Of a stretch of 64,000 nt of DNA, positions 52,993-61,002 are shown piece after piece. A program made the translations under genes and the position numbers. The notes beneath the pieces are model-generated. The model worked only from the letters and a program-made list of their open reading frames with translations, did no database searches and was not told where the DNA came from. The stretch's first letter is position 1, and the number at the start of each line of letters is the position of its first letter. The stretch is from Paenibacillus sp. JNUCC-31 (GTDB lineage Bacteria > Bacillota > Bacilli > Paenibacillales > Paenibacillaceae): assembly GCF_014844075.1 (NCBI RefSeq), contig NZ_CP062165.1, positions 4,278,001 through 4,342,000 of the forward strand, read 5' to 3'.

Positions 52993-53285
52993 TTAACGCG
53001 TATACTCCAGTTGTGCCATCGCGAGGGGCTGAGGATTAGCAAGCACCCATAACACCGCCAACTCGCATAATCTAGCAGGCGCATCATAATCCGATCCATT
53101 GCGAAGTCTACCGGCCCAAGTCTGCTGCCTCTTGGAGAAGTACCGGAGCTAATGGCGCACCACTGCCAAGGTGCCGAGTCAGCGCATCCAGCATCTTACG
53201 ATACTCAGCATCCCAGTTTTCACCGGGGGGATTCCCCTGTTTATTCTCTATGTTGATATTAGCATCTTGGGTTACCAATTCCTGT
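52993..53285 (-). pseudogene. Frameshifted remnant of an unidentified gene
   Basis: On the reverse strand one frame reads GENWDAEYRKMLDALTRHLG, APLAPVLLQEAADLG and stops. The adjoining frame continues RLRNGSDYDAPARLCELAVL, WVLANPQPLAMAQLEYTR to a TAA at 52993. A single extra base near 53113 would explain the break. There is no start codon or ribosome site. The family is not recognised. Confidence 0.45.
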
Positions 53286-53433
53286 TTCTATATCAATAGG
53301 AGAGGCCATTTCGTGGTGCTGTGTTATACTTTAGGTGAATGTCGTTATTGGAATTAGAGAGGTACATGTAGATGTTTAATTTAAGATGTTTGCCGCCATT
53401 CGAGCGGTAGGCTTATTGAAAATAGGAGGATCT

Positions 53434-54000
53434 ATGTCCTGGAGTAAATTGAAGCAACAGCTGGAGAGTTTTCTCAGTCCTACGTTAGCTGGAAGAGTTG
53501 AATATCGCGCAACTGGTTATCGCTATTCACCTGATAAAGCAGGGCTTTGTTATATTTCGGTAGATAAAAAGAACGTACTCAATATGAGTGATAAAACCAG
53601 CTCAATCAGATGGTATCAGACGGAGCTGGAAATTAAGAATGATCCCAATATTCAAATTCCGATCAGCGATGATGAATTGGAAGCCGTCAGGAAGGAAACA
53701 AAAGGGACCGTTCCAGAGGATCGTCTAAACGTAATTGCAAGAAATAGAAAAGTATCCGTACTCTCAAAGGAGCTTTTGTCAGCACAGGCTGCATTAAGTA
53801 AATCCAATTTTGTGGCTACAGCGAATAAGTTCTTATCTACTTCTATAGAAGAAAGCATAGAGAGCGATGATATCTTATTGAATATTCTAGCTTTGATAGA
53901 CAGACGAGTTGGCAAAAAGCGGATTTTAAACATGGGAGATATGATGAAGTTAAAGCATCCGATTGTGCAATATTTTTATGAACTGCGGCGCAGTGCGTGA
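53434..54000 (+). CDS. Conserved hypothetical protein
   Basis: The 188-residue protein begins MSWSKLKQQLESFLSPTLAG and contains RVEYRATGYRYSPDKAGLCYISVDKK-type segments and ends IVQYFYELRRSA. It resembles a family I recall under the label SF0329, but I cannot confirm that. AGGAGG lies directly before ATG 53434; an upstream in-frame ATG at 53386 has none. No transmembrane or signal segment is visible. Function unknown. Confidence 0.7.
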   Translation: MSWSKLKQQLESFLSPTLAGRVEYRATGYRYSPDKAGLCYISVDKKNVLNMSDKTSSIRWYQTELEIKNDPNIQIPISDDELEAVRKETKGTVPEDRLNVIARNRKVSVLSKELLSAQAALSKSNFVATANKFLSTSIEESIESDDILLNILALIDRRVGKKRILNMGDMMKLKHPIVQYFYELRRSA

Positions 54001-54060
54001 TGAGAATAAATAATGTTCGTTGAAAGAATCATATTGCACTTGTGGAAGAGAGGGAATTTC

Positions 54061-54765
54061 ATGTCTGAACAAACAAAGTCGGAAAGAGTTCATCAGGTAT
54101 TTGAAAAGATATCGGATTAATACGACTCGATGAACTCGGTCATCACGTTCAGGAGACATATCGCATGGCGCCATGATGTTATGAAACGGATGAATGTGAA
54201 AGTAGGTAGTAAAGCTCTTGATGTGTGCACTGGAACCGGGGATTGGGCGATTGCTTTAGCAAATGCTGTTGGAACGCATGGAGAAGTCATTGGATTAGAT
54301 TTTAGCCAAAACATGCTCAGAATAGCACAAGATAAGCAAGAGCAACAAGCTTTAAAGCAGCTTACACTTATCCAGGGAAATGCCATGGAGCTTCCTTTTG
54401 AAGATGATTCATTTGATTATGTAACCATTGGTTTTGGTTTAAGAAATGTACCCGATTATTCCACCGTACTGCTGGAGATGTATCGAGTAACTAAACCAGG
54501 CGGACAAGTCGTTTGTTTAGAAACATCCCAACCCACATTAATCGCTTATAGACAAGCATCCCTCTTTTATGTTCGCTATATCATGCCCTTGCTTGGAAAG
54601 TTTATTGCCAAAAGTTATGATGAATACTCATGGTTACAAGAATCAGCCCGTCATTTTCCCAATAAAAATGCACTGAAACAAATGTTTTTGGAAGCGGGAT
54701 TTTCCAAAGTAGATGTAAAAAGCTATAGTGGTGGTGTCGCGGCAATGCATAAGGCGATAAAATAG
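54061..54765 (+). pseudogene. menG/ubiE-like methyltransferase gene with one in-frame stop
   Basis: Read through a TAA at 54118-54120, the 234 codons give a complete MenG-like SAM methyltransferase. It has VHQVFEKISD, stop, [63 protein letters not shown] and [13 protein letters not shown]. The stop falls where relatives have lysine (ISDKYD), so AAA to TAA is the likely change. GAGAGGGAATTTC precedes ATG 54061. Translation could restart at ATG 54130, but that product would lack 23 residues of the N-terminal lid. A working menG is presumably elsewhere. Confidence 0.85.
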
Positions 54766-54877
54766 ATAATAGAAAGAGGGGTATCGCCCTCTAGGCAGAG
54801 CATTGCCCAAGGTAAAACAACGGTTTCAGCACCGGCTCAGTCCTTATCAATCAGAATCAGACTTCGTTAGAGTTGGC

Positions 54878-54912
54878 GAAGACAGCCTTGGCATATCATG
54901 AGGGCTGTCTTC
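54878..54912 (+). terminator. Hairpin after the menG-like pseudogene
   Basis: GAAGACAGCC and GGCTGTCTTC form a perfect 10-bp stem with a 14-base loop; the T-run is short. Confidence 0.6.
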
Positions 54913-54923
54913 CTAAAGGGATA

Positions 54924-54952
54924 AGTCGCTGACAAAGCGGCTTTTTTGGTAT
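54924..54952 (+). terminator. Second terminator in the same spacer
   Basis: AAGTCGCT and AGCGGCTT pair with one G-U pair over a short GACAA loop; TTTTTT is formed by the tail. Confidence 0.65.
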
Positions 54953-55026
54953 GGTATTATGACTATATTGCATAAAATGATCAAGTGACAGAAGGGAAGT
55001 ACGAATATTACATTGGGGTATAATAA

Positions 55027-55366
55027 TTTTTTGAAATGTTATTTGGGAGGAGATTAGCTGATACTTGAAGATACAATTGCAAGAGAAAACGAAGAAGAGA
55101 CAGGACTTAACACTAAAGTTTCTAAGTTATTATACATATGCGATAAACCGGATGCTTCGCCTTCACTAATACACATAACGTTCCTACTCGAAAACATAGG
55201 TGGGGAAATACGCTTCCATCGAACGAGTTTGATTATAAGTGTTATGGAGATGGTTCCGATCCAAAAACTTGCAGCTTATGGATTCTCAGAGAATTTTATG
55301 GCGATTGTTCAAAAAGGCTTTCCTGACAAGTCCATAGTCTTTCTTCTGTTTTTAGCACGACTTTAA
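55027..55366 (+). pseudogene. Decayed NUDIX hydrolase gene
   Basis: The sequence reads ILEDTIARENEEETGLNTKV, the second half of a Nudix box (REx2EETGL), then LLYICDKPDASPSLIHITFL and GGEIR. The frame moves to PSNEFDYK and back to MVPIQKLAAYGFSENFMAIV. A TAG stands at the place where the box should begin with GG. Nothing recognisable precedes it, so the 5' half is lost. At least one stop and two frame changes make it non-functional. Confidence 0.65.
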
Positions 55367-55551
55367 TTACCTTTTTGGTCCCGATCTTCATATCCTCCTA
55401 CCGTTGTATTGTTTGAATTGTAATAATCTGATTAAAAAAATTGTGGAATTAATTTAGAAAATGGAAATAAAATAAGATAATAGTACATTCAAAATCTGTG
55501 GCATGTCTCACGGGAGCGCTACAGATAAATAAAAAACAAGGAGGTTTGAAA

Positions 55552-56568
55552 ATGACTAATAAAAGGTTTCCTTTTAATCCCTTATCACTTTTGGTAGTTT
55601 TAGCAGTATTTCTATCCACATTCTGTGTAGCCCTACCGTCAGTAAACGCAGCAGCTAGAGGAGCATGGGCTCCAAATACCACATATGCAGTAAATGACAC
55701 AGTAACCTATAGTGGAAGCACTTATACCTGTCTTCAGGCACATACTTCTCTCGTAGGTTGGGAACCGTCCAATGTTCCTGCTTTATGGCAGAAAGACGGT
55801 AGTGGCGGAACTACGCCACCAACCACACCACCGACAACGAACGGAGTAACATTCTATGCAGATATAAACTATGGAGGAAAAGCAGTGACACTCGGGATAG
55901 GCAATTATACACTGTCTCAGTTGAACACAAACGGAATTCCGAATGACTGGATGTCGTCTCTTAAGGTTCCAAGCGGTTGGACGGTTGAAGTATATGAGAA
56001 TGATAATTTTGGAGGAACAAAGTGGACCTTTACTTCAGATTCTTCCTGGGTTGGCAACACGATCAATGATAAAATGTCATCGGTCAAGATTTATACGGGT
56101 TCACCATCTCCTACAGTAACAAAGCCTGCCGAGGTTCCAAGCCATATCTGGACATATGTCATGAATGCGGACAATACCTATGGGAAAGGCGGAGATTTTG
56201 CTTTATTGCTAAGTGCTGTTATCAAAAAGGAAAGCAGCTTTGGAGCAGGTTTACCAGGTAGTCCATCGGCCGGCGACGGATTGATGCAGGTAGAACCAAA
56301 CACACGCAATGCGTATTTATCTCAATTCAGCTCAAAATTTGGCCGTGCGTATAATCATAGCAGTGAACAAGATCAGGTATATCTGGGCGCGTTGATTTTA
56401 AATGAGAAGATTACGAAGTTTGGAAATATCTACAACGGATTATTACACTACAACGGTGGAGATAACTGGTATCCGGGAGCTACGGATTCTTATGGCCGTC
56501 CTATTCTGGCAGATCAATATGCAAATGCAGTTTACGCTACTTATAAGGGCTATGGCGGTAAGAATTAA
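55552..56568 (+). CDS. Secreted CBM5/12, crystallin and lytic-transglycosylase-like protein
   Basis: The 338-residue protein has a signal peptide (about 1-33, ending SVNAA) and a carbohydrate-binding module of the chitin-binding CBM5/12 kind (about 36-80, [20 protein letters not shown] with WEPS and LWQ). A Pro/Thr linker follows, then a beta/gamma-crystallin-like domain (about 98-182, [14 protein letters not shown] and [13 protein letters not shown]). The last part is an SLT/lysozyme-like domain (about 195-336) with Glu227 in [12 protein letters not shown] and [15 protein letters not shown]. It probably binds chitin or wall polymer and cuts peptidoglycan or a related glycan. AAGGAGG precedes the ATG. 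Confidence 0.85.
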   Translation: MTNKRFPFNPLSLLVVLAVFLSTFCVALPSVNAAARGAWAPNTTYAVNDTVTYSGSTYTCLQAHTSLVGWEPSNVPALWQKDGSGGTTPPTTPPTTNGVTFYADINYGGKAVTLGIGNYTLSQLNTNGIPNDWMSSLKVPSGWTVEVYENDNFGGTKWTFTSDSSWVGNTINDKMSSVKIYTGSPSPTVTKPAEVPSHIWTYVMNADNTYGKGGDFALLLSAVIKKESSFGAGLPGSPSAGDGLMQVEPNTRNAYLSQFSSKFGRAYNHSSEQDQVYLGALILNEKITKFGNIYNGLLHYNGGDNWYPGATDSYGRPILADQYANAVYATYKGYGGKN

Positions 56569-56577
56569 GGTGTTACA

Positions 56578-56744
56578 TTGAACAGCCGATGGTAGCCCAT
56601 ATCTGGGGAGATAAGCCGGAATACTTTCGTCAAATGAGTATCGGCATGGCGAAAGAATGGTTTAAAGTCATTGATATTAATATGGGTTATATTCATAAAT
56701 TTGGAATAAAGGATCATGTTGAGGTAGATGAACACGGAAATTAA
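56578..56744 (+). pseudogene. Fragment of a second dus gene
   Basis: Bases 56578-56690 read [20 protein letters not shown] and [16 protein letters not shown], collinear with residues about 70-108 of Dus at 51805. The likeness stops exactly before the catalytic cysteine, and an unrelated tail follows ([17 protein letters not shown], stop). No start codon or ribosome site. It is a leftover of a paralogous copy. Confidence 0.8.
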
Positions 56745-56768
56745 ATGGACAGTCGATAATATTTTTGG

Positions 56769-56798
56769 AAAACATGGCCGACTTGGCTGTGTTTTTTC
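56769..56798 (+). terminator. Terminator downstream of the dus fragment
   Basis: AACATGGCC pairs with GGCTGTGTT over GACTT, with a mismatch, and TTTTTTC follows. Confidence 0.65.
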
Positions 56799-56840
56799 TT
56801 TTGGAAACATTCAGTATCAAAAGTAATCTTAGCAGTCATT

Positions 56841-56867
56841 CTAGTTATAGCTTCTAGCTATAACTAG
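56841..56867 (+). other. Perfect 12-bp AT-rich hairpin
   Basis: CTAGTTATAGCT 56841-56852 and AGCTATAACTAG 56856-56867 are exact inverted halves with a TCT loop, 75 bases before the MetE-like gene. It lacks a T-run, so it may be an operator or an RNA leader element. Confidence 0.6.
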
Positions 56868-56941
56868 TTATGGTTTTTAAGTATCTGATCTAACCCCTTT
56901 TTGCATGATATGATAATGGTATACAACGAGGGGGTTTTTAC

Positions 56942-58102
56942 ATGACTGATAAGTTCCAGATCGTAGGAAGTTTATTGCGGCCCGATGAGCTGCTGAAATA
57001 TAAAACGCAAATTGAACATCGTGATGATATCCAATACCCATTCTATGAAAACTTCGAAGGTTATGAGAAGTGCGAGACGGAGGCAATCCAACAGGTTGTG
57101 AAGAAGGAAATCGAGCATGATCTGTCGATTATTACAGATGGCGAGTTTTCCAAATCGATGTGGCATCTGGATTTTGTGTGGGGTTTTGGCGGAGTTGAAC
57201 GCTATATCGCGGATCACGGCTATTTTTTCAGAGACGTGGATGGAATGTCAAAATATGAAACACGCAAAGATATTGGCCTGCGTATTACCGGCGATTTGAG
57301 CGGTAAAAATCATCATTTCATTCAACTGTTCAAACAGTTGCAAGACACGGCTGGTGACCAGCAAACGAAACTTTGCGTACCGTCGCCTTCCCATATCTTC
57401 GGTGAACTTTCCTGGTCGGATAATATTGGCGGTACGGGTGCTGTTTATCAGAACATTCAGGAGCTCAAAGCGGGTCTTGTGAAGGCATATATAGAATTTG
57501 TCGAAGAATTCGCTGCGGTAGGCGGGAAAATCCTGCAATTTGACGACTGCCTGTGGGAGCTTTTTGCAGACGACAACCCGAACTCTCCGTTTACAGGGGA
57601 ACATATTAATCAAGAAGAAGTACAAGGCCTCGCTACCGAATTTATTGATATTAACAATACAGTAATTGACTTCGGTCATAGCCTGGGCTTGAAAATGTGG
57701 ACACACAACTGCCGCGGTAATTACGATTCCCGCAACATGGGTGGTGGATCTTACTCGAAAATCGCCAACCTGTTCCTGAAGCAGTTGAAGTATGACCGTT
57801 TCTTCCTGGAGTGGGATGATGACCGTGCAGGTTCGATTGAGGCGCTGGAAGTGTTCAAAGACAGACCGGAAACGGAGATTGTACTCGGTTTGTTATCGTC
57901 CAAAACAAGTACACTTGATGATGAAGCACGTGTCGTCCGTTTGTTGGACGAAGCATCCAAAATCATCGATAAGGATCGCCTGTTATTGTCCCATCAATGC
58001 GGTTTTGCATCCTGCGATGGTGGCAACGAACTAAGCGAAGCCGAACAATGGGCAAAGATCGATCAAGGCCAAAAGATTGCCAAGCAGTACTGGAGCAACT
58101 AA
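56942..58102 (+). CDS. MetE C-terminal-like methionine synthase family protein
   Basis: The 386-residue protein resembles B. subtilis YxjG/YxjH, stand-alone versions of the cobalamin-independent methionine synthase catalytic domain. Motifs are GSLLRPDELL at the start, ITDGEFSKSMWHLDFVWGFGG, the zinc ligands His and Cys in MWTHNCRGNYDS, LEWDDDRAGSIEAL and the third-ligand cysteine in LLSHQCGFASCDGGNEL. A GAGGGGGTTTTTAC site precedes the ATG. Paralogues are often under S-box control, but no SAM riboswitch was recognised here; only the 12-bp hairpin lies upstream. Confidence 0.9.
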   Translation: MTDKFQIVGSLLRPDELLKYKTQIEHRDDIQYPFYENFEGYEKCETEAIQQVVKKEIEHDLSIITDGEFSKSMWHLDFVWGFGGVERYIADHGYFFRDVDGMSKYETRKDIGLRITGDLSGKNHHFIQLFKQLQDTAGDQQTKLCVPSPSHIFGELSWSDNIGGTGAVYQNIQELKAGLVKAYIEFVEEFAAVGGKILQFDDCLWELFADDNPNSPFTGEHINQEEVQGLATEFIDINNTVIDFGHSLGLKMWTHNCRGNYDSRNMGGGSYSKIANLFLKQLKYDRFFLEWDDDRAGSIEALEVFKDRPETEIVLGLLSSKTSTLDDEARVVRLLDEASKIIDKDRLLLSHQCGFASCDGGNELSEAEQWAKIDQGQKIAKQYWSN

Positions 58103-58127
58103 TTTGTAAATAAAAAGAACGTTTTAT

Positions 58128-58176
58128 AAGGCGGCGGTCTTTTCCTGAATTCAATCAGGGAGAGTTCGCCGCTTTT
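58128..58176 (+). terminator. Terminator after the MetE-like gene
   Basis: AAGGCGGCG 58128-58136 pairs with CGCCGCTTTT 58167-58176; an inner TCCTGA/TCAGGGA stem lies in the loop. Confidence 0.75.
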
Positions 58177-58484
58177 GGTGTAGAAACGTTCCTTGGTGTG
58201 AACCGATCCGAATCTCGTTTTTCAGTTTACTCTGGGATTTGCCGTATACTCCAATAATCCTGCTGCGTCGGTTGTGGTAAAGTTTCTTAGCTTCAACCGA
58301 TTGGTTCGAGGATTTACATGTAATACCTCCATTTCATTTTTCAAAAATATAGGCAAAATGTAAAAGTATATGTAAGCTGTGACAAGTAAAAAGCTGTGGA
58401 ATAACAGGTTGTTTTTCGACTGTGAATTTACTAGAATTTAGTTGGACAAGAATGAGAAACGACCTATTGAAGGGAGAAATATAG
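58177..58484 (+). promoter_or_regulatory. Upstream region and promoter of the DUF4256 gene
   Basis: TTGTTT 58409-58414, 17 bases, TAGAAT 58432-58437 is a fair promoter, with transcription from about 58444. GAAGGGAG before 58485 is the ribosome site. The rest of this 300-base stretch shows nothing else. Confidence 0.55.
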
Positions 58485-59063
58485 ATGACAACGAGCACAT
58501 TTGGAAGTGAGAGGGAGCTATCGCCAGAACAACGTGAGGGACTGCTCCAAACCTTGAAAGCGCGCTTTGAAAAAAACATGAACCGTCATCCAGATATGGA
58601 ATGGGCAAGCCTGCAAGCGAAGTTAGAGGCTCAACCAGAAAAACTGTGGTCACTCCATGAAATGGAAAGGACTGGCGGCGAACCGGACGTTGTGCATTAT
58701 GACAGTAAGGCAGACGAATACACTTTTGTGGATTGTTCAGCGGAAAGTCCCAAGGGCCGCAGAAGTATTTGTTATGACCATGAAGCCCTGGAGTCAAGAA
58801 AAGAGCATAAACCACAGAATAGTGCGGTTGGAATGGCAGCGGATATGGGTATTGAGCTTTTAACGGAAGAGCAGTACCGGGAGCTGCAGAAGCTGGGAAA
58901 CTATGATTTGAAAACGTCGAGTTGGGTGACAACACCCGCTACTATTCGAAAACTAGGCGGAGCCATCTTTTGTGATCGTCGTTATGACACGGTTTTTGTA
59001 TATCACAATGGAGCAGAATCCTACTATGGTGCAAGAGGATTTCGCGGCTCGTTAAGGGTCTAA
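58485..59063 (+). CDS. DUF4256 protein
   Basis: The 192-residue protein fits the DUF4256 family: LLQTLKARFEKNMNRHPDMEW, LWSLHEMERTGGEPDVV, FVDCSAESPKGRRSICYD and RRYDTVFVYHNGAESYYGAR. It is soluble, with no signal or membrane segment. Function is not known for the family. It has its own promoter and terminator. Confidence 0.85.
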   Translation: MTTSTFGSERELSPEQREGLLQTLKARFEKNMNRHPDMEWASLQAKLEAQPEKLWSLHEMERTGGEPDVVHYDSKADEYTFVDCSAESPKGRRSICYDHEALESRKEHKPQNSAVGMAADMGIELLTEEQYRELQKLGNYDLKTSSWVTTPATIRKLGGAIFCDRRYDTVFVYHNGAESYYGARGFRGSLRV

Positions 59064-59105
59064 CTCGTTAAGGGCATAAACCTAAATAATATCTACCTAT
59101 GTTTT

Positions 59106-59138
59106 AAGCTCAAGTGGTATGCGACTTGAGCTTTTTGT
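59106..59138 (+). terminator. Terminator after the DUF4256 gene
   Basis: AAGCTCAAGT 59106-59115 and ACTTGAGCTT 59123-59132 form a perfect stem; TTTG follows. Confidence 0.88.
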
Positions 59139-59286
59139 TTTGATCATAGATACGTATGCTAATCATGTGATAGTGCCCTATAGTAAAGTTATGAAATCGA
59201 AGTACAGGTGAGGTATCCTGTTTGGATATACCGGGTGTATAATTTTGGTAGTTCATAATACATAGATTCATTGAGGGGTTCAACAC

Positions 59287-60204
59287 ATGAATAGTGAATA
59301 TAAAGATAGAATGGATAGAGTGATCCAATATATTAGGCAAAATAGTCATCAAAAGCTCAACCTCGATATGTTGGCTGATGTTTCAGGTTTTTCCAAATAT
59401 CATTTTACAAGAATATTTACATCGTTGGAAGGTGTGTCTCCAATCGCATTTGTAAATCGAGAGCGTTTACAGAAGGCTGTATATCTTTTGGGTGAAAACA
59501 AGAGAACCATATTAGAAATATCGAATCACTGCGGTTTTGAATCGGTATCCACCTTCAATGCTCTCTTTAAGAAGCACTTTGGCAAGACCCCAAGTGAAGT
59601 CCGAAATAACATCGGAAAACATAGCAATTATCCGTTACATTTTAGCAAGAAGCAAGAAGAGTTATCCTCTTTGGAAGATTACAATAGAAATGGAAGAAAT
59701 CATCTTCTAGAGAGGGCATGGAAAAAAATGATAACGATTAAGGAACTGCCAGATTATGAGGTGGCGTATGTCAGACATGTGGGGAGTTATTTGCATACTC
59801 ATGTGGCATGGGAGAAGTTGGGACATTGGGCTAGCGAACAAGGAATTACTCCGAATAATCATTATTTTATTGGGGTGTCTTTGGATGATGGAACTTTCGT
59901 CGAAGAATGGGCTTGCCGATACGATGCTTGTATAACATTGCCCCGTGGATTTGATAAGCTCCCACATCAGGGGCAAGTCGAATTTAAAACGCTATCTGGT
60001 GGAATGTACGCTGTATACCCATTCTACGACACCATTGATCATCTCGTTCTAGCCTATGAAAGCGTATTTGGCTTATGGCTGCCGAATAGTGAGTATGATG
60101 CCGACGACAGACCCAGCCTTGAGTTCTGCATGAATGATCCGGCGAAGGATGAGCAAGGGAAATGCAAAATCGATTTATGTATTCCGATCAAGAAGTCTCT
60201 TTAA
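59287..60204 (+). CDS. AraC-type regulator with GyrI-like ligand domain
   Basis: The 305-residue protein has an N-terminal AraC DNA-binding domain (about 1-110; LNLDMLADVSGFSKYHFTRIF and ILEISNHCGFESVSTFNALF). A GyrI/BmrR-like effector domain follows at about 145-305 (ITIKELPDYEVAYVRHVGSY to CKIDLCIPIKKS). Such proteins sense bulky or cationic compounds and control efflux or detoxifying genes. GAGGGG precedes the ATG. The acetyltransferase downstream may be a target or operon partner. Confidence 0.9.
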   Translation: MNSEYKDRMDRVIQYIRQNSHQKLNLDMLADVSGFSKYHFTRIFTSLEGVSPIAFVNRERLQKAVYLLGENKRTILEISNHCGFESVSTFNALFKKHFGKTPSEVRNNIGKHSNYPLHFSKKQEELSSLEDYNRNGRNHLLERAWKKMITIKELPDYEVAYVRHVGSYLHTHVAWEKLGHWASEQGITPNNHYFIGVSLDDGTFVEEWACRYDACITLPRGFDKLPHQGQVEFKTLSGGMYAVYPFYDTIDHLVLAYESVFGLWLPNSEYDADDRPSLEFCMNDPAKDEQGKCKIDLCIPIKKSL

Positions 60205-60292
60205 CCACACATCCCATGAAACATGGCTATGAAGCTGAGGCGAAGAGCTTGACGTATCATGATGATTTACCAATAAAAGATAATATGGGGAA

Positions 60293-60910
60293 GTGACGAA
60301 AAAAGTGAATGTGGAGGCAGTTTATGATCAACTTCCGATTCTAAAGTCAGATGAATTGGTATTGAAAAAGATTGAAGATCAGCATGTTAACGGAGTTTTT
60401 GAAATCTATGATAATGACAATGTATTCGAATACTGCGGTATCATACCCAAGCATAATAAAGAGACAGTGAAGAAGATGATCGGACATTTCGAGAGAGATT
60501 ATCATAAGAGATCAAGAGTGAAGTGGGGCATATTCGCGAATAATGAACCCGATCGGTTGCTTGGTATTATTGAAGCCACCGATTTCAATCTGAAGGTGAA
60601 TATGGTGACGATTGGTTACTTTTTAGCAGAATCACATTGGGGGAAGGGGATTGCGACCCAATCGGTGGGGATGTTGCTCGAATTTTTGTTCACGAAGGTT
60701 AACGTCAATCGAATTCAGGCAGAAGTGATGCCTGCAAATGAACATTCGAAAAAGGTGCTATTAAAAAACGGCTTCATTCATGAGGGGACACTTAGACAAG
60801 CAACCTTATGGTCGGGCAAAGGAATTGTTGATTTAGAAATGTACGGTATTTTAAGAGAAGACTATGCAGTATCACATCGGGATTCTATGGTGGGGAAGGC
60901 GCTCAAGTAG
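60293..60910 (+). CDS. RimJ/RimL-type GNAT acetyltransferase
   Basis: The 205-residue protein has LVLKKIEDQHVNGVFEIYD, WGKGIATQSVGMLLEFLF (acetyl-CoA loop) and VMPANEHSKKVLLKNGFIHEGTLR, the pattern of Acetyltransf_3 enzymes acting on protein N-termini or small amines. GTG 60293 is used; its GGGGAA site is very close, and GTG 60305 is a possible later start. It lies 88 bases behind the AraC-GyrI gene. Confidence 0.85.
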   Translation: MTKKVNVEAVYDQLPILKSDELVLKKIEDQHVNGVFEIYDNDNVFEYCGIIPKHNKETVKKMIGHFERDYHKRSRVKWGIFANNEPDRLLGIIEATDFNLKVNMVTIGYFLAESHWGKGIATQSVGMLLEFLFTKVNVNRIQAEVMPANEHSKKVLLKNGFIHEGTLRQATLWSGKGIVDLEMYGILREDYAVSHRDSMVGKALK

Positions 60911-60942
60911 GTGAAGTAGCATAAACTCGACTATTCGCAAGG

Positions 60943-60971
60943 TAGAGAAGAGCCATGCGTCAGCATGGCCC
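60943..60971 (-). terminator. Terminator of the carboxylesterase gene
   Basis: On the reverse strand GGGCCATGC pairs with GCATGGCTC over TGAC, followed by TTCTCT. Confidence 0.6.
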
Positions 60972-61002
60972 ATACATATCATGAGAAGGCAAACTTCATG
61001 TC

